From positions 190,100 to 254,099 of the forward strand of contig JAVJNS010000014.1 of the NCBI GenBank assembly GCA_040217155.1: a stretch of DNA of 64,000 nt. The letters run 5' to 3'. The stretch is from Pelagibius sp040217155 (GTDB lineage Bacteria > Pseudomonadota > Alphaproteobacteria > Kiloniellales > Kiloniellaceae). Position 1 is the stretch's first letter. Every line of letters starts with the position of its first letter. Positions 17,546-28,225 of the stretch are shown piece after piece. The notes beneath the pieces were generated by a model. The model worked only from the letters and a program-made list of their open reading frames with translations, was not told where the DNA came from and ran no database searches. The position numbers and the translations under genes were made by a program.

Positions 17546-18472
17546 CTATTTTTGAGGCCGGTCCCAGCGACGGTGCAGCCACAGCCAGTCTTCCGGGCGG
17601 TGGCGGATCCAGCGCTCGAGGATCCTGTTCACCTCGGTCATCATGGCTCTGGCTTCGGCCTGATTGTCGCCCAGGTCGGGGCGCTGCAGGGGGGCCTCGA
17701 CGGTCAGGCGGAAGCGGGCGCCGCCGAGGCGCTCGAGATGTGCCGGGAAGACCTTCACGTCATGCTCGATGGCCAGCTTGGCGATCCCGAGATTGGTGCG
17801 CGCCGGTTGGCCGAAAAGCGGCAGGGGAACCCCCTGACTGACCCGCTGGTCGACGAGGACGCCCAGGTTCAATCCTTCTTGCAGCAATTTGACCGCTTGC
17901 CGGGCACCGCTCACGCCCTTCGGGATCTTGCCCCAGTCTCCCGTCGGCCGTTGTCTGAAGTAGAGCAGGATGCGTTGGATAATGGGGTTGTTCACCGGCC
18001 GCGAGACGACGGTCAGGTTGTGGCCATGCTTGTAGGCCGCGATTGGCATCAGCTCGAAATTGGCCATATGGGCCGAGACGACAATGAAGGGGCGGCCGGC
18101 GTGGCGCAACTCCTCCAGGCGTTCATTGCCGATGACTTCGATGCGGCCGGTTTCGGGGTCGGCAATTCGGCCGAGGTGAGGATACTCGGCCACCAGGCGG
18201 CCGAGGTTGTCCCACATGCCGGCGACGATGCGCTTGCACTCGGCCTCTGGCATGTCGGGGAAGGCGATGCGCAGGTGTTTCATGGCGCGCCGACTGACCG
18301 AAAGGCGGCTGCCGATCTGGCGTGTCAGCCAGCCACCGAGGTTAGAGGCCCAATCCAGCGGCAGAATCCAGAAGAAGCCGAGCAAAAGGAACTGCAGCAG
18401 TCCTTCGCCCGCATGGCGGACCCAGCGCAGGGCCTTGCGCCAGGCCTGGTGCTTGTGGGCCCAGGACGTCAT
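17546..18472 (-). CDS. lpxL: LpxL/HtrB-type lipid A acyltransferase
   Basis: Membrane-anchored acyltransferase that adds a secondary acyl chain to lipid A. The 308-residue form starting at 18472 overlaps the lpxK stop (ATGA). It has an N-terminal hydrophobic segment (LLQFLLLGFFWILPL) and the catalytic HxxxxE motif in SAHMANFEL at about residue 125. SARQAVKLLQEGLNLGVLVDQ is the downstream conserved block. The specific acyl position (LpxL or LpxM type) cannot be decided from sequence alone. Last gene of the lipid A cluster. Confidence 0.87.
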   Translation of the reverse strand: MTSWAHKHQAWRKALRWVRHAGEGLLQFLLLGFFWILPLDWASNLGGWLTRQIGSRLSVSRRAMKHLRIAFPDMPEAECKRIVAGMWDNLGRLVAEYPHLGRIADPETGRIEVIGNERLEELRHAGRPFIVVSAHMANFELMPIAAYKHGHNLTVVSRPVNNPIIQRILLYFRQRPTGDWGKIPKGVSGARQAVKLLQEGLNLGVLVDQRVSQGVPLPLFGQPARTNLGIAKLAIEHDVKVFPAHLERLGGARFRLTVEAPLQRPDLGDNQAEARAMMTEVNRILERWIRHRPEDWLWLHRRWDRPQK

Positions 18473-19452
18473 CGGGCGGACACTCTCCGAAACGGCAGGC
18501 GCTCCAGCAGGCGGAGCAGGGCATCCTTGTCGTCCCAAGCCAAGCTAACGTCAAGTACCGCGACCTCCGGCGGCCTCGCGCGTCCGAGGCGCGCCGCGTC
18601 CTTGTCGGTGGTGACCAGTCGGGCCTTCAACGCTTCGGCGGCACGGCCCAGGCGCGCGAGTGTTGCGGCGTCATAGGGCTGATGGTCGGCGAAGTTTTCG
18701 CGTCCCACCACTTCGGCGCCGAGCGCTTGCAGGGTCCGGTAGAACTTCTCCGGCCGCGCGATGCCGGCGAAGGCGAAGACCCGCTGCCCCGCCAGGCCTC
18801 CATCGCGCGGCAGGATCCGCGCCTTGAGCACCGGCAGCTTACCGGCCAGGTTCTTTTCCGTCTCACCGATGTAAGCCTCGCCGAGGCTCACGATGGCGTC
18901 GGCGCGTGCAAAGCCGGAAGCCGGTGTCTCACGCAGTGGGCCCGCCGGCATCACCCGGCCATTGCCCAGGCCGTAGTCGGTATCGATGACCAAGAATGAC
19001 AGATCCTTTGCCAGTTGCGGGTTCTGGAAACCGTCGTCCATGACCAGGACGTCCGCGCCTTCGGCGATGGCGGCCTTGGCGCCCGCGACGCGGTCGCGCG
19101 CCACCCAGGTCGGCGCCGCCGCGGCGAGCAGCAGGGCCTCGTCGCCGACCTCGGCGGCATCGTGCCGCGCCGGGTCTACCTGCAAGGGCCCTGCTGCCGT
19201 GCCGCCGTAGCCGCGGCTCAGGGCGGCCGGCTTCAAACCCCGCTCGCTGAGGATTGCCAAGAGCGAGAGCACGACTGGTGTTTTGCCGGCGCCGCCGGCC
19301 ACCAGGTTGCCGATACATATGACCGGCGCCGGAGCTTGCCAGGGCGCCGCCGCGGCGCGCCGGACTGCGCCGGCCAGATGATATGCCTGGCCGAGTGGCG
19401 CCAGCAGACGCGCCAACGGCCCGTCTCGATGCCAAAACTCAGGCGCTCGCAT
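18469..19452 (-). CDS. lpxK: Tetraacyldisaccharide 4'-kinase
   Basis: Phosphorylates the lipid A disaccharide precursor at the 4' position on the inner face of the cytoplasmic membrane. The P-loop is GNLVAGGAGKTPVVL (about residues 48-62) and MDDGFQNP is the second conserved motif. The N-terminus PEFWHRDGPLARLLAPLG is typical. 327 residues is normal. It overlaps the DUF374 gene by 14 bases and lpxL by 4, so the three form a tight operon. Confidence 0.96.
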   Translation of the reverse strand: MRAPEFWHRDGPLARLLAPLGQAYHLAGAVRRAAAAPWQAPAPVICIGNLVAGGAGKTPVVLSLLAILSERGLKPAALSRGYGGTAAGPLQVDPARHDAAEVGDEALLLAAAAPTWVARDRVAGAKAAIAEGADVLVMDDGFQNPQLAKDLSFLVIDTDYGLGNGRVMPAGPLRETPASGFARADAIVSLGEAYIGETEKNLAGKLPVLKARILPRDGGLAGQRVFAFAGIARPEKFYRTLQALGAEVVGRENFADHQPYDAATLARLGRAAEALKARLVTTDKDAARLGRARPPEVAVLDVSLAWDDKDALLRLLERLPFRRVSAR

Positions 19453-20182
19453 GATGGGGTCCGGAACCTTCGGAGATCTCTTCCTCGGAAGCGGCCTTGA
19501 TTTCTTCCTGCTGAAGGGCTCGTTCCGCCAAATTCGTCAGCGTGTTGAGGCTGTCTTCGGCGGCGGCTCGGCAGGATTCCAAGGTCGCGGCGTCGGCATC
19601 GCGCGGCACAAAGACCGGCGGTCCGAAGTGGATGACGGCGCGCGCGAAGGGCAGTGGCAGACAGAAGCGATCCCAGGTGCCGAAGAGTTTGCGCGGCCGG
19701 GCGCTGCCGGTCAGGGCGACCAGGGGGGCGCCGGTCATCTGGGCGGCCTTCACCGCCCCGGGCTTGAATCGCATGCGCGGCCCCTTGGGTCCGTCAGGGG
19801 TGATCACCACGGTCGTGCCCTGGTCAAGCAGGCGGCCCATGCCGCGCAGCGCGGTGGCGCCCCCGCGCCGGCTGGATCCGAGGACGGTCACGTAGCCGAA
19901 GGCTTTCGCGCCGCGGGCGATCAGTTGCCCGTCGCGATGGGCTGAGGCAAGGACGCCGAGCTTGCCGGGCGGCTTCGGCCAGCCGCCGGAGAGGAAGAAC
20001 ATGCGGCCATGCCACATGCAGAGGATCAAGGGTTTGTCCGCGTCGAGCAGGGCCTGGGTTTCGGAATCGACCTGCCGCTGCCAGCGCACTGTGAGATGGA
20101 ACAGCCACATCAACCCGGCAATGACATAGCCGAGCAGCTGCTGCATCGCTTCGGATTTGATCCATGTTGAGAGGAGCTTCAC
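19439..20182 (-). CDS. DUF374 lysophospholipid acyltransferase-like protein
   Basis: A 247-residue LPLAT-superfamily protein with one N-terminal hydrophobic segment (LLGYVIAGLMWLFHL). ASAHRDGQLIARGAKAFGY and TPDGPKGPRM are the family motifs; SxHRDG takes the place of HxxxxD. In alphaproteobacteria this family usually sits next to waaA and lpxK in lipid A/Kdo loci; here it directly precedes lpxK. The start is a GTG at 20182. The C-terminus ends in a Glu-rich stretch. Substrate is unproven. Confidence 0.88.
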   Translation of the reverse strand: MKLLSTWIKSEAMQQLLGYVIAGLMWLFHLTVRWQRQVDSETQALLDADKPLILCMWHGRMFFLSGGWPKPPGKLGVLASAHRDGQLIARGAKAFGYVTVLGSSRRGGATALRGMGRLLDQGTTVVITPDGPKGPRMRFKPGAVKAAQMTGAPLVALTGSARPRKLFGTWDRFCLPLPFARAVIHFGPPVFVPRDADAATLESCRAAAEDSLNTLTNLAERALQQEEIKAASEEEISEGSGPHHASA

Positions 20183-20220
20183 GGGGGCCAGTTTCGCGGG
20201 TGTCGCTGCGGGGCGGCCGC

Positions 20221-22068
<1,848 letters not shown>

Positions 22069-22233
22069 ATTGTCCGGGGGAGTCCTGGGGGACCCCTTCA
22101 GCCGTTGATGAAGCCGTCAGTTTACCATGATGCCAGGCGTGGCGTCACGCAGCCATAGCCTGGTTTAGGGGGCCGTGCCGGCCACGCGGGAAGCATGGAT
22201 TCTGCCGGACAAATCACTATGATTGCCTGATTC

Positions 22234-23190
22234 ATGCCCGATTTGCCCAAAAACAGCGGCGCCCCACGTCGTCTCCTTGTCATCTACAACCCGACGGCCG
22301 GGGGACGCCGCCGCCACCGCTTCGAGGCCGTGTTGGCGGGCCTGGCGGACCGCGGCTGCCAGATGGACGTCCGACCGACCGCCGGACCCGGCGATGCCGT
22401 GGTTCTGGCCCGGGAAGCCGACTCGGGCGCTTATGATCTCGTGGTGGCGGCCGGCGGCGACGGCACCATCAACGATGTGATCAACGGCTTGGCCGGGGAG
22501 GCGCGTCTCGGCCTGCCGCGGCAGCCGACGCCTCTGGCGGTGCTGCCGCTGGGGACCGCCAATGTGCTGGCCGCTGAACTGGGTCTCGACCTGGTTCCGG
22601 CCCATATCGCCGCGGTGATTGCCGAGGGTCAGGTTCAGGCGGTGTCTCTGGGCCGTGCCAGTGTCGCGGAGGGTGCGACGCGGATCTTTTCCCTTATGGC
22701 CGGCGCCGGGTTTGACGCCCGCGTGGTCGCCGGCATCGACCTTCGGGTCAAGCGGCTGCTCGGCAAGGCAGCTTACATGCTTGGCGGACTGCGCCAGATG
22801 TCCCACCGCAAGCCACCGCCACTGGCGGTGAGCGTTGACGGAACAGTCTATGAGGCGGCTTCCGTGGTGGTCAGCAATGTCCGCTACTATGGCGGGCGTT
22901 ACGTGCTGGCGCCGCAGGCGCGGCTGACAGACCCGCTGCTGCACGTCTGCCTGTTTCGCCACGGCGACGTTGCGCACATTCTACGCTACGCCATGGCCCT
23001 GCAGCGCGGTCAGCTGGCCGGAACACGCGGTTTCGCGATCGTCACCGGTCAGGACATCCGTATCGAGGGCGATCCCGGCGCGCCGCTGCAGGCCGACGGC
23101 GACATTGTCGGCCACCTGCCGGTTCGCATCGGCTCGCTGCCCGGCGTCCTGCGCATGGTGACGGCGGGGGCCGCGCGCGTGGGAAGCTGA
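22234..23190 (+). CDS. Diacylglycerol kinase family lipid kinase (YegS-like)
   Basis: A 318-residue DAGK-catalytic-domain protein. The nucleotide-binding motif is AAGGDGTINDVINGL (about residues 72-86), preceded by LVIYNPTAGGRR, and PLGTANVLAAELGL follows. These place it with YegS/DgkB/BmrU-type lipid kinases that phosphorylate diacylglycerol or related lipids. It is divergent from the ABC exporter; a perfect hairpin covers its stop codon. Confidence 0.92.
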   Translation: MPDLPKNSGAPRRLLVIYNPTAGGRRRHRFEAVLAGLADRGCQMDVRPTAGPGDAVVLAREADSGAYDLVVAAGGDGTINDVINGLAGEARLGLPRQPTPLAVLPLGTANVLAAELGLDLVPAHIAAVIAEGQVQAVSLGRASVAEGATRIFSLMAGAGFDARVVAGIDLRVKRLLGKAAYMLGGLRQMSHRKPPPLAVSVDGTVYEAASVVVSNVRYYGGRYVLAPQARLTDPLLHVCLFRHGDVAHILRYAMALQRGQLAGTRGFAIVTGQDIRIEGDPGAPLQADGDIVGHLPVRIGSLPGVLRMVTAGAARVGS

Positions 23191-23207
23191 TCCGCCGGCC
23201 GGATCAG
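23187..23207. terminator. Hairpin between convergent lipid kinase and glycosyltransferase genes
   Basis: CTGATCCG, loop CCGGC, CGGATCAG: a perfect eight-pair stem that includes the TGA of the upstream gene and lies in the 52-base gap between two converging genes. A bidirectional terminator is the simplest reading, although neither side has a U-run. Confidence 0.45.
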
Positions 23208-23242
23208 TGGACGAGATCTCGCGCGGAACGACTCGGAGCCGC

Positions 23243-24145
23243 TTAGCGGACGTTGTAGATATTTTCGGCGATCCAGGACAAAGCCTGTGCCGCGGCCGCC
23301 TTGCCGCGCAACCTCGTGGCGTACTTCAGCACAAAGAGCTTCTTCCTGTATGGAGGGCGAGAGCCGGTCCGCCTGGACCAAAGGATAGCGCGGCCAGCGG
23401 TGCGCTTCAGCGCGTAGCGGGCATCGCTTTCATTCCATCGGTCCAGGTTCCCCAGTATTTCTTCCGACACAAACTGTGCGGTCTCTCCGTACATTCTCGC
23501 CTTGTCGCTTGAAAGGCGGTCCTCGTAGTGATCCGGGCCGAGGCTCAGCGCCTCTTCGAGCTTTGCCATCCGGGTGCTGAAGCACGCGCGCAGACCAATC
23601 ATATAGTCTTGGCTTGTCCGATACTTTTCAGGAAGTGGAAAGATCGACTTGGCGACTTCCCGCGTCACAATCATCGACGAGGGGCTGAACAAGTTCTTTT
23701 GAAGCGCGGACCTCAGCGGATTCGCCAAGACTTTCGCGGGGCGGCGGCCGGTAGAGATCGGGCTGTTCTCGGGATCTGACTGGTATGTCTCGTGGCGGCC
23801 ATACACCAGTCCAGAGTCTGATCCATCAAGCGCGTCCAGCAAGACGCGCGAGCTCCCTTCACGAAGTAGGTCGTCGGCATCGCAGAATCGGATAACATTC
23901 TGTTTCGAATGGAAAAATCCAGTATTCGTTGCGCCCACGACCCCCTTGTTTGCTTGCGTGACAACCGTCGCGTGGGGGTTTTCCGCTGCAAACCGGGCCA
24001 GTATCCGCGGGCTGTCATCGCTCGAGCCATCGTCGACAATGACAATCTCTCCGCCGCTTTCACTTCTTTCCGCCTCGATAGAAGAGAGCGTGTCTTCCAG
24101 GTACGACGCCTTGTTGTATGCGGTGACAACGTAGGAGATGCCCAT
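23243..24145 (-). CDS. Family 2 glycosyltransferase
   Basis: A 300-residue GT-A fold enzyme. The N-terminus MGISYVVTAYNKASYLEDTL, the nucleotide motif IVDDGSSDDS and the metal-binding CDADDLL (DxD-like, about residue 93) are clear GT2 features. It has no membrane segment, and probably adds a sugar to a surface polysaccharide or LPS from a nucleotide sugar. Its base composition is visibly less GC-rich than that of the neighbours, and so is the 235-base gap upstream, which suggests later acquisition. It stands alone, with no other polysaccharide genes. The start has GAAGGA seven bases upstream. Confidence 0.9.
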   Translation of the reverse strand: MGISYVVTAYNKASYLEDTLSSIEAERSESGGEIVIVDDGSSDDSPRILARFAAENPHATVVTQANKGVVGATNTGFFHSKQNVIRFCDADDLLREGSSRVLLDALDGSDSGLVYGRHETYQSDPENSPISTGRRPAKVLANPLRSALQKNLFSPSSMIVTREVAKSIFPLPEKYRTSQDYMIGLRACFSTRMAKLEEALSLGPDHYEDRLSSDKARMYGETAQFVSEEILGNLDRWNESDARYALKRTAGRAILWSRRTGSRPPYRKKLFVLKYATRLRGKAAAAQALSWIAENIYNVR

Positions 24146-24380
24146 AGCGGTCCTTCACCAGCGATTCTTCACCGTTCACCGGGGCGGCACCGCGAACCGG
24201 ACTATCGCTATGCGGTTTCCGTCCCCCTAGACAGTCACGATTCTTCGATGCTTGCAGAAGTCGGCTAATTCGGTGACGGCAAAATCGCGCCTTGGTCGGA
24301 ATTCAATGGCATCGTCAACCTCAACTTCGGGTGATCCCATCAGGGTGCGTCCTGGTTCGAACCATGACAGTCAAATCAAA

Positions 24381-25724
24381 TCAGTTCCCCGCCAGCATCA
24401 TCCCGTCGATTCGCAGCGTCGGCGCATTGGTGCCGTATTTGAAGACTAGGTCGTTGGCCGGCGTTATATTCAAGAACATGTCCTTCAGGTTGCCGGCCAC
24501 CGTGGCCTCGCTGATCGGCGTCGTCAGTTCGCCCTTCTCGATGCGAAAGCCCGAGGCGCCGCGCGAGTAGTCGCCAGTGACGCCGTTGATGCCCATGCCC
24601 ATCATGCCGGTGACGTAGAACCCATCGTCGATCTCCGCCATCAGCTCAGCCGGGGACACGGTGCCGGGCTCCATGTAGAGGTTGGAGGTGCTGGGTGAGG
24701 GGGGGCTGGAGGTGCCGCGTGCCGCGTGTCCGGTCGAAGTCATGCCAAGTTGCCGTGCCGAGCTCAGGTCCATGACCCAGGTGGTGAGGCGCCCCCGGTC
24801 GACGAGGTTGAGGCGCCGGTTCGCCAGACCCTCGCCGTCAAAGGGCTTCGAAGCCAGGCCGTGCGGCCGGTGCGGGTCATCGACGATGGTGATGCCCTCG
24901 GCGAAGATCATTTGGTCCAGCTTGTCTTTTAGGAACGACGTGCCGCGCGCGATCGAGGGGCCGGAGATGGCGCCGGCCAGGTGGCGCAGCAGGCTGTTCG
25001 AGACCCGCGGATCGAAGACGATGGGCAGGCGCCGGGTGGGCGGTTTTGCGGCGCCGAGTCGCCTGACCGCGCGCTCTCCGGCGCGGCGCCCGACCTCGGC
25101 CGGATCCTCCAGCTCGCGCCCGAAGACGGCCGAGGCGAACTCGTAGTCGCTTTCCATGCCGAGGCCCTCGCCGGCGATCACCGAGACCCCCACCGAATGG
25201 CCGGAGCGCGCGTAACCCTGCGCGAAGCCGTTGGAGGTGACCAGCGCGATCTGCAGCCGGCTCCAGCTCGCTTCGGCCCCTTCTGAGTTGGTCACGCCGG
25301 CGACGGCAAGGGCGGCCTCTTCGCAGGCGCGGGCGCGCTCGATCAGTGCTTCCGGCGCCGGCTCGCCGTGGTCCAGAATGTCCAGCTCGGGGACGGACTT
25401 GGCCAGCTGGCCGGCCTCGGCGAGGCCGCAATAGGGATCATCGGGAACGACTTTGGCCATGGCCAGCGCCCGCTCGACCAGTTCGTCCAGGCTGTCTTGG
25501 GTCATGTCGGTGGACGACACGATGGCCTGGCGCTTGCCGAGCAGGACCCGCAAGCCGACGTCCTGGCTCTCGTCGCGCTCCAGGCGCTCCGGCGCCCCCA
25601 GGCGCTGCGCGTGAGACAGGCCAATCGAACTGAAATGGACGGCATCGGCGTCGTCGGCGCCGGCCTTCTTGGCCTCGGCGACGAGGTCGCCGAGCAGGGA
25701 GAGGGGATCTTCGGTGGCGGTCAT
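24381..25724 (-). CDS. pmbA: TldE/PmbA family metalloprotease subunit
   Basis: The 447-residue partner of TldD. In E. coli TldD/TldE form a heterodimeric protease that unfolds and cuts peptides such as CcdA and the microcin B17 precursor. Family features are the N-terminal segment VGLRVLLGKRQAIVSSTD and the C-terminal GMGINGVTGDYSRGASGF. TldE lacks the zinc motif, as seen here. The tldD partner is about 19 kb away at 44.4-45.9 kb. No modified-peptide gene cluster is evident next to it. Confidence 0.93.
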   Translation of the reverse strand: MTATEDPLSLLGDLVAEAKKAGADDADAVHFSSIGLSHAQRLGAPERLERDESQDVGLRVLLGKRQAIVSSTDMTQDSLDELVERALAMAKVVPDDPYCGLAEAGQLAKSVPELDILDHGEPAPEALIERARACEEAALAVAGVTNSEGAEASWSRLQIALVTSNGFAQGYARSGHSVGVSVIAGEGLGMESDYEFASAVFGRELEDPAEVGRRAGERAVRRLGAAKPPTRRLPIVFDPRVSNSLLRHLAGAISGPSIARGTSFLKDKLDQMIFAEGITIVDDPHRPHGLASKPFDGEGLANRRLNLVDRGRLTTWVMDLSSARQLGMTSTGHAARGTSSPPSPSTSNLYMEPGTVSPAELMAEIDDGFYVTGMMGMGINGVTGDYSRGASGFRIEKGELTTPISEATVAGNLKDMFLNITPANDLVFKYGTNAPTLRIDGMMLAGN

Positions 25725-25813
25725 GCAGCCTCGCTAGGGGAACGCAGTCGGTATTGCGGTAATGTTTCTGGAATATAGGCCCTCGGGACCGCTCTTGCAC
25801 CCGCGGACCCGGC

Positions 25814-26296
25814 TCAGAGGTCGTAGTGCAGCACCGGCAGGCAGCGTGCACTGCCATCCGGTGCCCGCACGGCGGAGCGCATCTTGCCGGACAGCGTTGC
25901 CCCGACTGCCCGGTAGAATCCCAGCGCGAAGGGGTCGCTCAGCACCTTGAGGCGCCTGAGGCCCTGGGCGCGGGCCCTGGCGACGGCATGATCCCACAGC
26001 GCCCGACCGATGCCGCGGCCGATCACCGCCGGCTCGACGAAAAGAAGGCTGATTTCCGCTTCTTCTCGCCGTTCGCCGGGATCGAGGACGTAAAAGCCGA
26101 GCGGCGTGCCTTCTTCGGTGAATACAACGACGCGCCCGGCGGCGATGCCTGCCGGGTTGACGGTGAGTTCGTCCCGGCAGGCTTGAATGAACAGCGGGTC
26201 ATAACCCCAGTAGGCCTTGGATCGAAGGGCGAGGGCGGAAAGGGCTCCGCATTCCTCCGAAGTCGCCAGGCGCAGATTGCGGCCGGAAACGGTCAT
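25814..26296 (-). CDS. GNAT family N-acetyltransferase
   Basis: About 160 residues. The acetyl-CoA site is EPAVIGRGIGRALWDHAV, with a C-terminal LSDPFALGFYRAVGA. The start used is the ATG at 26296 (MTVSGRNLRLAT); a GTG at 26317 would add seven residues. Substrate unknown. It lies about 90 bases downstream of pmbA's start on the same strand, so it is a separate or downstream unit of leuA rather than of pmbA. Confidence 0.85.
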   Translation of the reverse strand: MTVSGRNLRLATSEECGALSALALRSKAYWGYDPLFIQACRDELTVNPAGIAAGRVVVFTEEGTPLGFYVLDPGERREEAEISLLFVEPAVIGRGIGRALWDHAVARARAQGLRRLKVLSDPFALGFYRAVGATLSGKMRSAVRAPDGSARCLPVLHYDL

Positions 26297-26424
26297 GGCG
26301 TTCTCGCGCGACTCCACCCTTTGCTAGACCCTCTCGATTGACCTTGTAAACGAGACCACCTGTTGCGCTAAGACGAAACAGCCGTTGCCGAATACAGCCG
26401 TGCCGCGAACAGGCAGGGAAATGC

Positions 26425-26449
26425 GGCCGGGATCTTCGGGATCCCGGCC
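26425..26449 (-). terminator. Terminator of leuA
   Basis: A perfect ten-pair inverted repeat GGCCGGGATC/GATCCCGGCC with a five-base loop, about 40 bases beyond the leuA stop on the minus strand, followed by a short T-run (ATTTCCC). Position and strength fit intrinsic termination. Confidence 0.6.
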
Positions 26450-26488
26450 TTGGGTCGAACGACTCTGCAATAACGTGGTAGCCGGTCG

Positions 26489-28225
26489 CTAAGCCGCCTG
26501 ACCCGAAGATTGCGGCTCGGCGGCGGCCATTTGGTTGACGGCACTGACGACCGCCTGCAGGCTGGCGACGACGATATTCGGATGCTGGCCGACACCCCAG
26601 TGGGCGGTGCCGTCAGCGGCCTCGGCCTCGACATAGGCGATGGCCTTGGCATCGGCGCCGGCGCCGACAGCGTGCTCATGGTAGTCGTGCACCTTGACCT
26701 CGATGCCGCAGTCTTTGCGTAATGCGTCGACGAAGGCGGCGATGGGGCCGTTGCCGCTGCCCTGGATGTCACGGCGCTCGCCGTCGACCTCGATCACCGC
26801 AGTCAGCTGGCGCCGTTCCGAGGCGTGCGTATCGGGCACCGAGCGGTGCTCGATGAAGGCAAAGGGCAGGCGCGGGGCCAGATAGGTCGCGTCGAAGAGC
26901 TCCCAGATCTGCTGCGGCGTGATTTCCTTGCCGCTGCTGTCGGCCTGTTCCTGAACTTTCTGGGTGAAGGCGACCTGGAGCTTGCGCGGCAGGTCCAGCC
27001 CGTACTCGCTCTGCAGGATGTAGGCGATGCCGCCCTTGCCGGATTGGCTGTTGATGCGCACCACGGCTTCGTAGGATCGGCCGAGATCTCGCGGGTCGAT
27101 CGGCAGGTAGGGTACTTCCCAGCGTCCGGAGTTGCTCTGCTTCATGGCCGCCATGCCCTTCTTGATGGCGTCCTGGTGAGACCCTGAGAAGGCCGTGAAG
27201 ACCAGGTCGCCGGCATAGGGGTGGCGTTCGTGCACCGGCAGCTGGTTGCAGTATTCCGCGGTCTTGCGGACCTTGTCGATGTCCGAGAAGTCGATGCCCG
27301 GCGCGATGCCCTGGGTGAAGAGGTTCAGGCCCAGGGTCACCAGGTCGACGTTGCCGGTGCGCTCGCCGTTGCCGAACAGCGTCCCCTCGATGCGGTCGGC
27401 GCCGGCCATGACGCCCAATTCCGCCGCCGCCACGCCGGTGCCGCGGTCGTTGTGCGGATGCAGGGACAGGACGATGGAATCGCGGTCGCGGATGTTGCGG
27501 TGGAACCACTCGATCTGGTCGGCATAGATGTTCGGCGTCGACATCTCCACCGTGGCCGGCAGGTTAAGGATGGTCTTGTGGTCCGGTGTCGGCTGCCAGA
27601 CGTCCATCACCGCCTCGCAGATCTCCTTGGCGAAGTCCATTTCGGTGCCGGTGAAGCTCTCCGGCGAGTACTGGTAGAGAATCTCGGTATCGCTCTCCCC
27701 GGCGGCCTTGGCGGCCAGATCGCGGATGCGCTCGGCGCCCTTTACCGCGATATCGACGATGCCGGCCCGGTCCAGGCCGAAGACCACCCGGCGCTGCAGG
27801 GTGGAGGTCGAGTTGTAGAGATGCACGATGACGCTGCGCGCACCGGCGATGGCCTCGAAGGTCCGGTCGATCAAGTGGTCGCGCGACTGGGTCAGCACCT
27901 GAATGGTGACGTCCTCGGGGATATTGTCTTCTTCGATCAGCTCACGCACGAAGTCGAAGTCGGTCTGCGAGGCGGCGGGGAAGCCGACCTCGATCTCCTT
28001 GAAGCCCATCTCGACCAGCAGCTTGAACATGCGCCGCTTGCGCGCGCCATCCATGGGTTCGATGAGGGCTTGATTGCCGTCGCGCAGATCGACTGAGCAC
28101 CAGACCGGCGGTTCGGTGATGACCCGTCCCGGCCACTGCCGGTCCGGCAACTCGATGGGACGGAAGGCGGTGTATTTCTGCGACGGGTTCACGCTGCGTC
28201 GCGGCTTGGCGGGTTCGATCGTCAT
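26489..28225 (-). CDS. leuA: 2-isopropylmalate synthase
   Basis: First committed enzyme of leucine synthesis: condenses acetyl-CoA with 2-oxoisovalerate. The 578-residue length and the N-terminus (QKYTAFRPIELPDRQWP) mark the longer LeuA type found in many alphaproteobacteria and actinobacteria. The catalytic barrel has WCSVDLRDGNQAL and the metal-binding SLHPHNDRGTG. The C-terminal regulatory domain that binds leucine is from about residue 440. SD GAGGA precedes the ATG. A leader region with a candidate Leu-codon peptide lies upstream, which suggests attenuation on top of feedback inhibition. Confidence 0.96.
   Translation of the reverse strand: MTIEPAKPRRSVNPSQKYTAFRPIELPDRQWPGRVITEPPVWCSVDLRDGNQALIEPMDGARKRRMFKLLVEMGFKEIEVGFPAASQTDFDFVRELIEEDNIPEDVTIQVLTQSRDHLIDRTFEAIAGARSVIVHLYNSTSTLQRRVVFGLDRAGIVDIAVKGAERIRDLAAKAAGESDTEILYQYSPESFTGTEMDFAKEICEAVMDVWQPTPDHKTILNLPATVEMSTPNIYADQIEWFHRNIRDRDSIVLSLHPHNDRGTGVAAAELGVMAGADRIEGTLFGNGERTGNVDLVTLGLNLFTQGIAPGIDFSDIDKVRKTAEYCNQLPVHERHPYAGDLVFTAFSGSHQDAIKKGMAAMKQSNSGRWEVPYLPIDPRDLGRSYEAVVRINSQSGKGGIAYILQSEYGLDLPRKLQVAFTQKVQEQADSSGKEITPQQIWELFDATYLAPRLPFAFIEHRSVPDTHASERRQLTAVIEVDGERRDIQGSGNGPIAAFVDALRKDCGIEVKVHDYHEHAVGAGADAKAIAYVEAEAADGTAHWGVGQHPNIVVASLQAVVSAVNQMAAAEPQSSGQAA

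Noticed and set aside
24351..24366. TGGTTCGAACCA resembles a tRNA T-loop and might mark a tRNA end or attachment site.
   Set aside because: No acceptor, D or anticodon arms and no CCA end fit around it; it is a short palindrome that matches by chance.
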